Source: Jiangella mangrovi (lineage in GTDB: Bacteria; Actinomycetota; Actinomycetes; Jiangellales; Jiangellaceae). From it: DNA of 64,000 nucleotides. The notes under the pieces are model-generated. The model saw nothing but the letters and a program-made list of their open reading frames with translations. It did no database searches and was not told the origin of the DNA. A program made the position numbers and the translations under genes. The stretch spans positions 5,828,037 to 5,892,036 of the forward strand of contig NZ_JACHMM010000001.1 of NCBI RefSeq assembly GCF_014204975.1, read 5' to 3'. This document shows, one piece after another, positions 49,502-61,632 of this stretch. Position 1 is the stretch's first letter, and the number at the start of each line of letters is the position of its first letter.

Positions 49502-51618
49502 TGACCACCGACACCACCGGCCTGGCCACCGTCTTCCCCGACGAGGTCGTCACCACGTCGCACGTGCGGTTCGTCTCGCTGCCACTCGATGCGGGCAAGG
49601 CCGCGCTCATCACGCTCGACAACGGCCACGACCACACGAAGCCGAACACGCTCGGCCCCGCCACGCTGCTGGGGCTCGAGCAGGCCATCGACGCCGCGTA
49701 CGCCGAACCGGGCATCGTCGCCGTCGCCGTCACCGGCAAGCCGTTCATCCTGGCCGCCGGCGCCGACCTCAAGGGCATGGCGCTGGTCACCGAGCGGTCG
49801 CAGGCCGTGGCGCTGGGGCAGCTCGGGCACCGCGTGTTCGGCAAGCTCGCCAACGGTCCGGTACCGACGTTCGCGCTGATCAACGGCATGGCGCTGGGCG
49901 GCGGGCTCGAGATCGCGCTGCACTGCACCTACCGGACGGTGTCGAAGGCGGCCCAGGGCATCGCGCTGCCCGAGGTCTTCCTCGGCCTGATCCCCGGCTG
50001 GGGCGGCGCCTGGCTGCTGCCGAACCTCATCGGCGCCGACCGCGCGGTCACCGTCATCGTCGAGAACGCCCTCAACCAGAACCGCATGCTGCGCGGCCCG
50101 CAGGTGGCGTCGCTGGGCATCGCCGACGTCGCGTTCGATGGCGCCGACTTCCTCGAGCGGTCGCTGCACTGGGCGGCGCAGGTGCTCCGTGGCGACGTGG
50201 TCGTCTCGCGGCCCGAGGTGGACCGGTCCGAGTCGGCCTGGGACGCCGCCGTCGCGCGCGGCAGGGCGGCCGCCGACGGCCGGCTGCACGGCGCGACCCC
50301 GGCCCCGTACCGGGCGCTCGAGCTGATCACCGCCGCGCGCACCGTCACGCGCGAGGAGGGCTTCGCGGCCGAGGACGAGGCGCTCGGCGACCTCGTCATG
50401 GGCGACGACCTCCGCTCCGGCGTCTACGCGTTCGACCTCACCCAGCGGCGCGCCAAGCGGCCGGCCGGCGCACCGGACAAGTCCCTGGCCCGGCCGGTGA
50501 CGAAGGTCGGCATCGTCGGCGCCGGGCTCATGGCCAGTCAGCTCGCGCTGCTGTTCGTGCGGCGGCTCGAGGTCCCGGTGGTGCTCACCGACCTCGACGC
50601 CGAGCGTGTGGCCAAGGGCGTCGGCTGGGTGCATGCGGAGATCGACAAGCTCGCGGCCAAGGGCCGGCTCTCCCCCGACGCCCGCAACAAGCTGACGGCG
50701 CTGGTCACGGGCTCGACCGACAAGGCCGTCTTCGCCGACGCCGACTTCGTCATCGAGGCCGTGTTCGAGGAGATGAAGGTCAAGCAGCAGGTCTTCGCCG
50801 AGCTCGAGGCCGTCGTCTCCCCCGAGTGCGTGCTGGCCACCAACACGTCGTCGCTGTCGGTGTCCGAGATGGCCTCGAAGCTGCAGCACCCCTCGCGGGT
50901 GGTGGGCTTCCACTTCTTCAACCCGGTCGCGGTGCTGCCGCTGGTCGAGGTGGTCCGGGCGGCCGCGACGTCCGACGCGACCCTCGCGACGGCGCTGGCG
51001 GTCGGCAAGACGCTGAAGAAGTCGTGCGTGCTGGTCAAGGACGCGCCGGCGTTCGTCGTCAACCGCGTCCTCACCCGGTTCATCGGCGAGATCACCCGCG
51101 CGGCCGACGAAGGCACCCCGCTCGAGGTCGCCGACAACGCGCTGGCGCCGCTCGGTCTGCCCATGACGCCGTTCGTGCTGCTGCAGCTCGTGGGCCCCGC
51201 CGTCGCCCTCCACGTCGCCGAGACCCTGCACGACACCTACCCCGACCGCTTCCCGGTGTCGGAGAACCTGCGCCGCCTGGTCGCGGCCGGCAAGCCCGGC
51301 ATCTGGTCCTGGAACGAGCAGGGCAAGCCCTACCTCGACGACCAGACGGCGGCGCTGTTCGAGCAGGGCGGCGTGGCACTGACGGCCGACGAGGTGCGCG
51401 AACGGGCCCTCGGCGCCGTCGCGCACGAGATCCGCATCATGCTCGACGAGGGCGTCGTGGCGGAGGCGCAGGACATCGACCTGTGCATGCTCCTCGGCGC
51501 CGGCTGGCCGTTCCATCTCGGCGGCATCACGCCGTATCTCGACCGCAGCGGCGTGTCCGAGCGGGCCACCGGCGGACGGTTCCTCCCGCCGGGCGTCGCC
51601 AGCGTCGTCCACGGCTGA
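49501..51618 (+). CDS. fadB: Fatty-acid oxidation complex alpha subunit (enoyl-CoA hydratase and 3-hydroxyacyl-CoA dehydrogenase)
   Basis: A 705-residue fusion. Residues 1 to about 300 are the enoyl-CoA hydratase with the oxyanion holes FILAAGADLKGMAL and INGMALGGGLEIALHC. From about 335 comes the NAD domain VTKVGIVGAGLMASQLALLF, the dehydrogenase HFFNPVAVLPLVEVV and two C-terminal domains with FVVNRVLTRFIGEI. With FadA it converts enoyl-CoA to ketoacyl-CoA and acetyl-CoA. Followed by a GGGAGGGA-type hairpin. Confidence 0.94.
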   Translation: MTTDTTGLATVFPDEVVTTSHVRFVSLPLDAGKAALITLDNGHDHTKPNTLGPATLLGLEQAIDAAYAEPGIVAVAVTGKPFILAAGADLKGMALVTERSQAVALGQLGHRVFGKLANGPVPTFALINGMALGGGLEIALHCTYRTVSKAAQGIALPEVFLGLIPGWGGAWLLPNLIGADRAVTVIVENALNQNRMLRGPQVASLGIADVAFDGADFLERSLHWAAQVLRGDVVVSRPEVDRSESAWDAAVARGRAAADGRLHGATPAPYRALELITAARTVTREEGFAAEDEALGDLVMGDDLRSGVYAFDLTQRRAKRPAGAPDKSLARPVTKVGIVGAGLMASQLALLFVRRLEVPVVLTDLDAERVAKGVGWVHAEIDKLAAKGRLSPDARNKLTALVTGSTDKAVFADADFVIEAVFEEMKVKQQVFAELEAVVSPECVLATNTSSLSVSEMASKLQHPSRVVGFHFFNPVAVLPLVEVVRAAATSDATLATALAVGKTLKKSCVLVKDAPAFVVNRVLTRFIGEITRAADEGTPLEVADNALAPLGLPMTPFVLLQLVGPAVALHVAETLHDTYPDRFPVSENLRRLVAAGKPGIWSWNEQGKPYLDDQTAALFEQGGVALTADEVRERALGAVAHEIRIMLDEGVVAEAQDIDLCMLLGAGWPFHLGGITPYLDRSGVSERATGGRFLPPGVASVVHG

Positions 51619-51683
51619 CCGCCGCTCACCGACGGCGGGAGTCGGGCGACGGGTGCGCGGCCAGCGGGCTGGCTGCTGCGGTC

Positions 51684-51731
51684 GTCGGGAGGGACTTTTC
51701 CTCGCTATGGCGGGGAGAACTCCCTCCTGAC
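51684..51731. repeat. GGGAGGGA-type hairpin repeat, copy 2 (inverted)
   Basis: Arms at 51684-51705 and 51710-51731 start GTCGGGAGGGA and pair over 22 bp; loop TATG. The reverse complement matches the 12.3-kb copy at 44 of 48 bases. It lies between the convergent fadB and AI-2E-type permease genes. Confidence 0.85.
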
Positions 51732-51750
51732 CCGCGCGGCGGAGCTACAG

Positions 51751-52950
51751 CTAGCTCGACTCCGGCTTCGGCGCCTCCGAGGACCGGCCGATCGGCGCGC
51801 CGGCCTTCTCCGCCTCCGACGGATCGGCGGCGAGGGGGCCGATGTCGTGCTCCGGATCGGGTGGGTCGTCGTCCTCGTTCTGCTCCCTGGCCCGGGTGAC
51901 CCGTCGCCAGGCCAGCACCGCCGCCACGATGGCGCCGGTGACCGGGACCGCGAGGAACAGGCCGACCAGCCCGAAGGCCGCAGCTGCCGCCGTCGTCAGG
52001 ATGAGGGTGACGACGGGGTGGAAGTTCAGCGCCCGCGACATCAGCAGCGGCGACAGCACGTTGCCCTCGATCTGCTGCACGATCACCACGATGATCAGCG
52101 CCCACAGCGCCGTCGAGAACCCGCCCGAGAACAGCGCCACCAGCACGGCCACCGCACCGGCCAGCGTCGCGCCGACCAGCGGGATGTAGGCCATGATGAA
52201 TGTCAGCGCGCCGATCGGCACGGCCAGCGGCACGTCGAGGATCAGCAGGCCCACGCCGATCAGCACGCCGTCGACCAGGCCGGTCAGCGTCGAGGCGTAG
52301 AACCAGTTGCCGGCGGTGCGCATGGACGCCCGGAAGGCGGCGTCGGCGGGGTCGCGGTGCGTCGGGGCCAGCGCGCCCACGAACTGCTTCCACAGCTTGT
52401 CGCCGCTGGTCAGCGCGAAGATGGCGAAGAACGTCGCGATGAGGATGACGGTGACGAAGTTGCCGACCAGCGACAGCCCGCCCACCGCGGCGCTGGTGAC
52501 GCCGCCGAGCAGGTCACCGAGCCGCGACTGCAACTCGCTCAGCAGGTCCTGGACGTTCTGCGTGTCCATGCCGAACGGCCCGCTCTCGAGCCAGTCGCTG
52601 ACCTCGTTGACCGAGCCGGTGATGGCGTCGACCATGTTCGGCCACGAGTCGACCACCTCGGTGACCACGAACACGAGCAGCCCGGCGAAGAAGGCCAGGA
52701 ACAGCAGCACGCAGATCAGCGCGGCGAGCACGGCCGGCACCTTGCGGCGGCGCAGCCCGCGAGCCAGCGGCCACAGCAGCGCGACCTCGGCGAAGCCCAG
52801 CACGACCGCCGTCGCGATGAACTGCACCTGAAGGACCAGCCACATGGCCGCGGCGACGGCGAGGCCGATGATCAGCAGGCGGCCGGCGATGATCGACTCG
52901 GGCCGCAACCAGTCAGGGTCCGGACGGCGTCCGGGAGGCGTCGTGGTCAC
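51751..52950 (-). CDS. AI-2E-family transporter (PerM/TqsA-like permease)
   Basis: A 399-residue membrane protein with eight predicted segments: two N-terminal ([21 protein letters not shown]), a soluble amphipathic section about residues 115-180, and a conserved C-terminal core with [34 protein letters not shown] and [29 protein letters not shown]. Exports small molecules or ions; true substrate unknown. GTG start overlaps the dxs stop by 4 bp. The long acidic C-terminal tail is poorly conserved. Confidence 0.88.
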   Translation of the reverse strand: MTTTPPGRRPDPDWLRPESIIAGRLLIIGLAVAAAMWLVLQVQFIATAVVLGFAEVALLWPLARGLRRRKVPAVLAALICVLLFLAFFAGLLVFVVTEVVDSWPNMVDAITGSVNEVSDWLESGPFGMDTQNVQDLLSELQSRLGDLLGGVTSAAVGGLSLVGNFVTVILIATFFAIFALTSGDKLWKQFVGALAPTHRDPADAAFRASMRTAGNWFYASTLTGLVDGVLIGVGLLILDVPLAVPIGALTFIMAYIPLVGATLAGAVAVLVALFSGGFSTALWALIIVVIVQQIEGNVLSPLLMSRALNFHPVVTLILTTAAAAAFGLVGLFLAVPVTGAIVAAVLAWRRVTRAREQNEDDDPPDPEHDIGPLAADPSEAEKAGAPIGRSSEAPKPESS

Positions 52951-54869
52951 CGATCGACCGTGGTGGTCCGGTCGTGCGTCACGCTGTCGAGCGCCGCGAC
53001 CAGCCCGGACACCTCGCGCGCCAGGTCCTGCGCCGTGAGCCCGGCCTCGGCCAGGATCGCGTCGCGCTTGGCGTGGTCGAGGAAGCGTTGCGGCAGCCCG
53101 TGGTCGCGCACCGGGACGGTGACCCCGGCGTCGCGCAGCTTCTGGGCCAGCACCGAGCCGACGCCGCCGACCCGGCCGTTGTCCTCGATGGTCACGACCA
53201 GCCGGTGCTGCCGGGCGAGGTCGACGAGGACGTCGTCGAGCGGCTTCACCCAGCGCGGGTCGACGACGGTGACGCCGACGCCCTGCGCGTCGAGGCGCTT
53301 CGCGGCGTCGACCCCGACCTTGCCCATGGCCCCGACGGCGACCAGCAGCACGTCCTTGGCCTCGGCCCGGGCCAGCACGTCGACCGTGCCCAGGCGCTCG
53401 AGCGCCGGGACGTCGGAGCCGACGGCGCCCTTGGGGAAGCGCACGACGGTGGGGGCGTCGTCGACGTCGAGGGCCTCGGTGAACTGCTCGGCCAACTGCT
53501 CGCCGTCGCGTGGCGCCGCCAGCCGCAGCCCCGGCACGACCTGCAGGATCGAGAGGTCCCACATGCCGTTGTGCGACGGGCCGTCGTTGCCGGTGACGCC
53601 GGCGCGGTCGAGGACGAACGTGACGCCGGCCTTGTGCAGCGCGCAGTCCATGAGCACCTGGTCGAACGCCCTGTTGAGGAACGTGGCATAGACCGCGACG
53701 ACCGGGTGCAGGCCCATGGCCGCCATGCCGGCCGCCGACGTGGCGGCGTGCTGCTCGGCGATGCCGACGTCGAAGCAGCGGTCGGGGAACGCCCGCGCGA
53801 ACGGCTCGAGCCCCGTCGGCCCCAGCATGGCCGCGGTGACGGCGACGACGTCGGGTCGCGCGCGCCCGGCTCGGACGATGGTCTCGCTGAACACGTCGGT
53901 CCACTCGCGCACGGGCGTGCCCGCGGGGGCGCCGGTGGCGGGGTCGAACGGGCGCGGGCTGTGCATCTGGTCGGCCTCGTCGCGGACGGCGGGGTCGTAG
54001 CCGAACCCCTTCTGCGTGAGACAGTGCACCAGCACCGGGCCGCGGAACCGCTTGGCCTGCGTGAGCGCCTGCTCGACCTGCGCGCGGTCGTGGCCGTCGA
54101 TGGGCCCGATGTACTTGAGGCCGAGGTCCTCGAACATGCCCTGCGGCGCGAACATGTCCTTGAGGCCCTTCTTGACCCCGTGCAGCGCGTCGTAGACCGG
54201 CTGCCCGACCAACGCCGTGCGGCCCAGGGTGCGCTTCACGACCTCGAGCGTCTGCTCGTAGCGCGGGTCGGTGCGCAGGCCGCTGAGGTGCGTGGCCAGC
54301 CCGCCCACCGTCGGCGAGTAGGAGCGGCCGTTGTCGTTGACGACGATGACCAGCGGGCGGCGGTCGGGGCCCGTCTGCGGCCCGCCGGCGATGTTGTTGA
54401 TGGCCTCCCAGGCCATGCCGCCGGTGAGGGCGCCGTCGCCGATGAACGCGACGACGGTGCGGTCGCGCTCGCCGCGGACCGCGAACGCCTTGGCCATGCC
54501 GTCGGCGTAGGACAGCGCCGTCGACGCGTGCGAGTTCTCGACCCAGTCGTGCTCGCTCTCGGCCCGGCTCGGATAGCCCGACAGGCCGCCGGCCTGCTTG
54601 AGCTTGGAGAAGTCGTGCCGGCCGGTCAGCATCTTGTGCACGTAGGCCTGGTGGCCGGTGTCGAAGACGATGGGGTCGCGCGGGGAGTCGAACACCCGGT
54701 GCGCGGCGATGGTCAGCTCGACGACGCCGAGGTTGGGCCCGAGGTGCCCGCCGTTCGAGGCGCACGTCGCCACCAGCCGGTCGCGGATCTCCGCGGCCAG
54801 CGACTCGAGCTCGTCATCGGACAACGCCCGCAGGTCGCGGGGGTCCTTGATGCGGTCGAGAAGTCCCAC
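52947..54869 (-). CDS. dxs: 1-deoxy-D-xylulose-5-phosphate synthase
   Basis: A 640-residue thiamine-diphosphate enzyme that starts the non-mevalonate isoprenoid route. Marks are [33 protein letters not shown], the ThDP-binding [18 protein letters not shown] and [13 protein letters not shown], catalytic Glu in [21 protein letters not shown] start with TGGAGGC; it begins [16 protein letters not shown] as in other actinobacteria. The upstream gene on this strand is far away, so it has its own promoter. Confidence 0.95.
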   Translation of the reverse strand: MGLLDRIKDPRDLRALSDDELESLAAEIRDRLVATCASNGGHLGPNLGVVELTIAAHRVFDSPRDPIVFDTGHQAYVHKMLTGRHDFSKLKQAGGLSGYPSRAESEHDWVENSHASTALSYADGMAKAFAVRGERDRTVVAFIGDGALTGGMAWEAINNIAGGPQTGPDRRPLVIVVNDNGRSYSPTVGGLATHLSGLRTDPRYEQTLEVVKRTLGRTALVGQPVYDALHGVKKGLKDMFAPQGMFEDLGLKYIGPIDGHDRAQVEQALTQAKRFRGPVLVHCLTQKGFGYDPAVRDEADQMHSPRPFDPATGAPAGTPVREWTDVFSETIVRAGRARPDVVAVTAAMLGPTGLEPFARAFPDRCFDVGIAEQHAATSAAGMAAMGLHPVVAVYATFLNRAFDQVLMDCALHKAGVTFVLDRAGVTGNDGPSHNGMWDLSILQVVPGLRLAAPRDGEQLAEQFTEALDVDDAPTVVRFPKGAVGSDVPALERLGTVDVLARAEAKDVLLVAVGAMGKVGVDAAKRLDAQGVGVTVVDPRWVKPLDDVLVDLARQHRLVVTIEDNGRVGGVGSVLAQKLRDAGVTVPVRDHGLPQRFLDHAKRDAILAEAGLTAQDLAREVSGLVAALDSVTHDRTTTVDR

Positions 54870-54986
54870 GCGTGCCGCCTCCAAGTAGCGTCGGTGCCGG
54901 TTGCCGAGTCTAGTGGGCGAATCGCTGTCGATCACGTTCAGGTGTCGTTGTTGAGCGCGTGGCTCGCCGAGCACTACCCTTCCGCT

Positions 54987-55493
54987 GTGCCTCACGAGGA
55001 ACGGGCGTGGCACCGGGTGTGGGGACCGGTCAGCCATCTGGGACGCCGCACCACCGGAGCGATAGTCGCCGCCGCCGGCGCGCTGCTGTGCGCGCTGAGC
55101 GCCTACGTGGCGTGGTACGGCGACCGCGCGCCCTATGAGCTCCCCATCCGCCACCTTGCTTCGACGGGGGCGCCCGGCGCCGCGTCGGGGTACTGGGCGT
55201 CGGTGGCGGCGCCGCTGGCCGTGGTGGCTGCTGCGTGCGCGCTGGGGGCGCTGGTGCGGTTCCGGTTCCTGATGGGGCTGGCCTGGATGATCGGCGTCGC
55301 GACGCTGGTGCTGTGGGGGCTGATGCGGGCCATCGGCAACGCGACGGACAGCACCGGCTCCGGTGTGGGCGTCGGGTCCGGCGTGTGGGTGTGCGCCGTG
55401 GGGCTGCTGCTGATCCTGGTCGGCATCGTCGTCATGGGGCCGCGGAAGGAAGAGGTCGACGCCCCGCTGTCGATGTTCGGGGACGACAGCTGA
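54987..55493 (+). CDS. Small membrane protein with four helices, tandem paralogue 1
   Basis: A 168-residue membrane protein with helices near residues 23-45, 70-88, 95-113 and 133-152. [49 protein letters not shown] and [20 protein letters not shown] are shared in pattern with the next gene. GTG start. Function not recognised. It is divergent from dxs. Confidence 0.7.
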   Translation: MPHEERAWHRVWGPVSHLGRRTTGAIVAAAGALLCALSAYVAWYGDRAPYELPIRHLASTGAPGAASGYWASVAAPLAVVAAACALGALVRFRFLMGLAWMIGVATLVLWGLMRAIGNATDSTGSGVGVGSGVWVCAVGLLLILVGIVVMGPRKEEVDAPLSMFGDDS

Positions 55494-55547
55494 CGGCGTG
55501 CGTGCGATCCTGAGTGGGTAAGCCTTCCTGCGGAGGAGGCGATCCAC

Positions 55548-56024
55548 ATGCCCGCACGTCAGCGCATCGGCGGCGCCGTCGTCGCCCTGGTCGGCGCCCT
55601 GGGTGTCACCGCCAGCGCCTACCTCACCTGGTACCGCGGCCGCGACGCCACCCAGATCCCGCTCGAGCGGCTCTTCCAGACCTCCATCGGCACCGGCGAG
55701 CCGTCGTCCTACTGGAACTCCATGGCGCTCGCGTTGTCGCTGGTGACGGTGCTGGGCGTGGTCGGGGCGCTGCTGCTGTCGCGGTTCGTCCTCGGGCTGG
55801 GCTGGCTGATCGGGGTGGCCACGCTGGTGCTCTGGATCGTCATGTCCGCCAACGACTCGCGGCTGTCGGTGTCCGTGGGCGACCTCGGCGCCGGCGTCTG
55901 GGTGTGCGCGGCCGGGCTGCTGGTCATGCTGGCCGGCATCATCGGCATGGGCCGCGGCGACCGCACCCGCTCCCCCGTCCACGACGACGGCACCCGCATC
56001 GAGCCCGTCCCGCCCCCACCCTGA
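55548..56024 (+). CDS. Small membrane protein with four helices, tandem paralogue 2
   Basis: A 158-residue membrane protein with the same layout as the upstream gene: [52 protein letters not shown] and [20 protein letters not shown]. The shared [11 protein letters not shown] and [10 protein letters not shown] segments show tandem duplication. GGAGGAGGCGATCCAC leader. Function unknown. Confidence 0.72.
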   Translation: MPARQRIGGAVVALVGALGVTASAYLTWYRGRDATQIPLERLFQTSIGTGEPSSYWNSMALALSLVTVLGVVGALLLSRFVLGLGWLIGVATLVLWIVMSANDSRLSVSVGDLGAGVWVCAAGLLVMLAGIIGMGRGDRTRSPVHDDGTRIEPVPPPP

Positions 56025-56029
56025 CCCTC

Positions 56030-56129
56030 TTCCTGGTTTGGTGTCACGTTCTGGTCTGCCGTAACGCTGCGAGCGTGATTTCAACGCTCCTGCGTGACGC
56101 CAGACCAGGACGTGACACCAGACCAGGAG
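56030..56129. repeat. 100-bp hairpin with internally duplicated arms
   Basis: The arms 56030-56067 and 56092-56129 pair over about 38 bp with a handful of mismatches; an inner stem GAGCGT/ACGCTC (56071-56076 and 56084-56089) continues it. Each arm is itself two direct copies of an 18-bp unit like CCTGGTCTGGTGTCACGT. It lies between convergent genes and encodes the last residues of the minus-strand one. Confidence 0.8.
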
Positions 56130-57093
56130 GGGAAGGGCTCCGGGCGCACCGGGCAACGGTGGATCGCCGCCGCGAAACGCGCGGCCAGCTCCCTGCGGTG
56201 GTATCGGGCCAGCTCCCAGCCGTAGCGGACCACCTCGAGTCCGGCCGCGCGCAGCTGCCACTCGCGCTCCTGCTGCGCGGCGACCACTCGCCCGGCATCG
56301 AGGCGGCCGTCGTACTTCAGCGACCCGTCGGCTTCGAACACCAGCCAGCGATCCGCCAGCAGGTGGTCGACGCGGTAGCTGCGGCCGCCGGCCTCGACCC
56401 AGGCGTTCGACTCCGGCACCGGCAGCCCCTTCTCGAGGAACGTCAGCCGGCCGAGGGTCTCCAGCGGGCTCTCCGCAAGCCCGTCGGCGTGGTCGATCAC
56501 CCAGTCGGCGCCGCGGCTGCCGGGCCAGCCCGCCTGCAGGTCCAACGTTGCTCGAAGGTCAGCGCGGGTGGTGCCCGAGGCCAACACGGCATCGGCGACG
56601 ACGAGCGCGTCGGCCCGCGGCGCCGTCCGCGCGATGTCGACGACGGTGCGCGCCACGGCGGTCACCCGGCAGCCGTCGTGGAAACGACACTGGTCGGGCG
56701 GCAGCGCCGCCACCCGAACGGCGCCGTGGCGGCTGTTCACGGCCGATCCGCCACGTTCCCGCTGGTACACCAGAGGCCGACGAGGCGGAGGGCTGATGGT
56801 GGGCAGGCCGTAGGCGGCCACTGCGGACCAGCCGGCCGCGAACGCCAATGGCCCGCAGGCGAGGGTGAATGCGCGGGACTGCAGGCCGAACGCGGTCCAC
56901 TCATCCGCCGCCGCGTACCCGGCCGCGCTTGCATAGGCGCCCCGCGCGAGGCGCACCAACGCGCCTGCGCGGGCGAGCCGGGCCAGCGGGCGCGGGTGAT
57001 ACCGCGAGCGGCAGCTTCGGCGACGCTGAAGACGCCGTGGCCCTTGCGGAGCAGGAGGGCGACGTCGGCGGGGAGGGCTGGCAGGAGGCTCAC
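56081..57093 (-). pseudogene. DUF559/AbiEi-like endonuclease-domain protein, frameshifted
   Basis: The natural start is the GTG at 57093 (MSLLPALPADVALLLRKGHGVFSVAEAAARGITRAR). That frame then goes wrong, while the adjoining frame continues with LARLARAGALVRLARGAYASA and reaches the stop at 56081. One missing C near 56985-56990 explains it. The C-terminal part has the PD-(D/E)xK nuclease pattern of DUF559, [21 protein letters not shown]. The last residues [12 protein letters not shown] come from the duplicated hairpin. Homologues are linked to AbiE-type toxin-antitoxin antitoxins. Sequencing error would be the alternative to a true pseudogene. Confidence 0.75.
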
Positions 57094-57202
57094 GCCGTCG
57101 AGCCGATCAGACCGGCACTCGCGCCGCCAGGCCGATTCGCCGAAATGTGGACGACGCGGCGCCGCCGGCCGGCCTGTGGACGACAGGCCGGCCGGCGGTA
57201 CC

Positions 57203-60001
<2,799 letters not shown>

Positions 60002-60094
60002 GTCTGATCCCCAACCTCTCGCATCCGTGGCGTTCCCGCACATCGTCGCGCACCGCTGACGGTGGGGCGCGCTGAGGCTCGCCTAACTGAAGTC

Positions 60095-60108
60095 TCTTGA
60101 CTTCAAGA
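60095..60108. promoter_or_regulatory. Palindrome in the aconitase promoter region
   Basis: TCTTGA and TCAAGA are separated by two bases in the gap between divergent acnA and a lipoprotein gene; TATC extends one side. It overlaps a TTGACT that could be a -35. An aconitase repressor operator is likely by position. Confidence 0.5.
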
Positions 60109-60174
60109 TATCATGGCCGGATTTTCTTTGGGCCCGCTGTCACATTCGGCCTTCGAAAACCACCCATAGGAAGT

Positions 60175-61314
60175 GTGAAGAGATGGATGCTGCTGGGTTT
60201 GGTGGTCGTGGTGCTGGCCGGCTGCGCGGGTGAGGACGTGCGGCCGGTGGCCGATGTCGTTCGTGAGGCGCCGACGGGGACGCCCGTGGTTCCGGAGCCG
60301 CCGCCGCGGGAGGTCGCGGGGGCGGTCTCACCGGGGCGGGCGGTGCTGGTGGGTGCCGACGGCGTCAGCGGGCTGTCGCCGCTGGCGGCCGAGGCGTCAC
60401 TGGTCACGCCGTCGGTGGTCGTGACGGTGTCAGCTGCGGGTGAATGGGGGCTCGGTCCGCCCGACGGCGACCGGCTCGCGCTGGCCTGGCTGGTCCGGCT
60501 CGCCGCTCCCCCGCCGCTCGCGCCGGCGGTGGACGGGTCGCTGCCGGGCGACGACGACCTCGCGCCCCGCGACGCGTCGACCACGCTCTGGCTCGACACC
60601 GGGTCCGAACGGTTGCCGGTGACGGCGCCCGACGGCTCCGATCCGACGGTGGCGCGGTGCGACGAGCTGCCCTGCCGTGGGCCCGATCCGGGGACGTTCC
60701 TGCTGGTGGCGGAGGTCGAGGCCTCGGCACGGCCGGTACTGGTCGCGACCGTCGACGGGGTCGACCAGCGGCTCGACCTGCACACCGGCGAGGTGACGTC
60801 GACGGTGTCGCAGGTCGGCCCCGAGCGGGCGGGTGCCGTGCCGGTGGCCGCGCCGGCCTGGCCGCAGCGGTCGCTGCCAGTGCGCTCGGAGGCGCAGCTC
60901 GAGGCCGAGTTCGGCACAGGCGCCGGCGACCTCACCCGCGGCGGTCTCGAGGTCGGCTACGGCGGCCGGGTCGCCGAGGCGTTCCTGTCACCGTTCGACC
61001 GCGTCGAGGGCTGGGCGCCGCCGGGCCACGCCTGGCTGGTGCTGCGGGTCGAGGACACCTTCCGCCAGCCGGCGCTGACCTCCTGGCGGGCCGAGCTCGA
61101 CGCTGCGGCGAGCTGGACCCTCACCCACGACGCCGGGGTGGCAACGCCCGCGTATCCGCCCTCACCCGCGGAGGTCGTCACCTTCCTCATCCCCGACGAT
61201 GTCCGCTCGGTGACGCTCGCCTACAGGCCCGTGGGCACGGTCGGCCTGCCACCGGACGCCCACCACGAGTTCCGGGCGCCCGAGCCGCTCACGGCCGAGA
61301 TCACACTCCCATGA
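60175..61314 (+). CDS. Lipoprotein of unknown function
   Basis: A 379-residue exported protein with lipobox VVLAGC (Cys17) after a short signal (MKRWMLLGLVVVVLAG). A Pro-rich linker follows. The mature part is beta-rich with a Cys pair (ARCDELPCRGPDPG) and has SFTDR-like patterns but no family I recognise. GTG start at 60175 has AGGAAG close by; ATG 60187 would leave too short a signal. It is divergent from acnA with 173 bp between, and is followed by hairpins. Confidence 0.72.
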   Translation: MKRWMLLGLVVVVLAGCAGEDVRPVADVVREAPTGTPVVPEPPPREVAGAVSPGRAVLVGADGVSGLSPLAAEASLVTPSVVVTVSAAGEWGLGPPDGDRLALAWLVRLAAPPPLAPAVDGSLPGDDDLAPRDASTTLWLDTGSERLPVTAPDGSDPTVARCDELPCRGPDPGTFLLVAEVEASARPVLVATVDGVDQRLDLHTGEVTSTVSQVGPERAGAVPVAAPAWPQRSLPVRSEAQLEAEFGTGAGDLTRGGLEVGYGGRVAEAFLSPFDRVEGWAPPGHAWLVLRVEDTFRQPALTSWRAELDAAASWTLTHDAGVATPAYPPSPAEVVTFLIPDDVRSVTLAYRPVGTVGLPPDAHHEFRAPEPLTAEITLP

Positions 61315-61434
61315 CCACCTCGATGCTCAGGCCGCCTCGGGCAGGGCGGGGTCGCCCACCGTGTCCGGGCGGCCGCGGGCTCGGGCGTGCGTGGCGGTCC
61401 CGGGCTCCAGCCGACCCGGCCCAGGTCCGATGCG

Positions 61435-61481
61435 GGCGTGTAGACACCGGCGCCAACTGTTGCGCTCAGCGTCTACACCCC
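61435..61481. terminator. Hairpin after the lipoprotein gene
   Basis: GTGTAGAC (61438-61445) pairs with GTCTACAC (61471-61478), with GGG/CCC extending it. The loop holds its own palindrome CAACTGTTG. It is about 120 bp after the lipoprotein stop. Confidence 0.5.
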
Positions 61482-61583
61482 ACGGGACGGCGCACTGGCA
61501 CGGGACGGGACGGCGCACCCGAGATCACACCCACCGACCACCCCCGCCGCGGCCACCCCTCCGGCGGCGGGGGTCTCCGCTCC

Positions 61584-61632
61584 ATGATCATGTCCGTTCG
61601 CGGCGCGCAGCCGACCGCGAGGGAACACGATC
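61584..61632. repeat. GATCATGT-type hairpin repeat, copy 3
   Basis: Arms at 61584-61604 and 61611-61632 share GATCATGT...TTCGCGG and the right-hand CCGCGAGGGAACA with the copies at 35.45 and 45.66 kb. Its left arm includes the stop codon and its body the last dozen codons of the acyltransferase gene. Confidence 0.78.

Noticed and set aside
52974-54986. Long plus-strand open frame antisense to dxs
   Set aside because: Only its last 169 codons (from GTG 54987) encode a credible membrane protein; the rest mirrors dxs.
54870-56261. Minus-strand extension of dxs to 1,104 codons
   Set aside because: Dxs homology starts exactly at GTG 54869 with a good ribosome site; upstream translation is antisense to the two membrane-protein genes.
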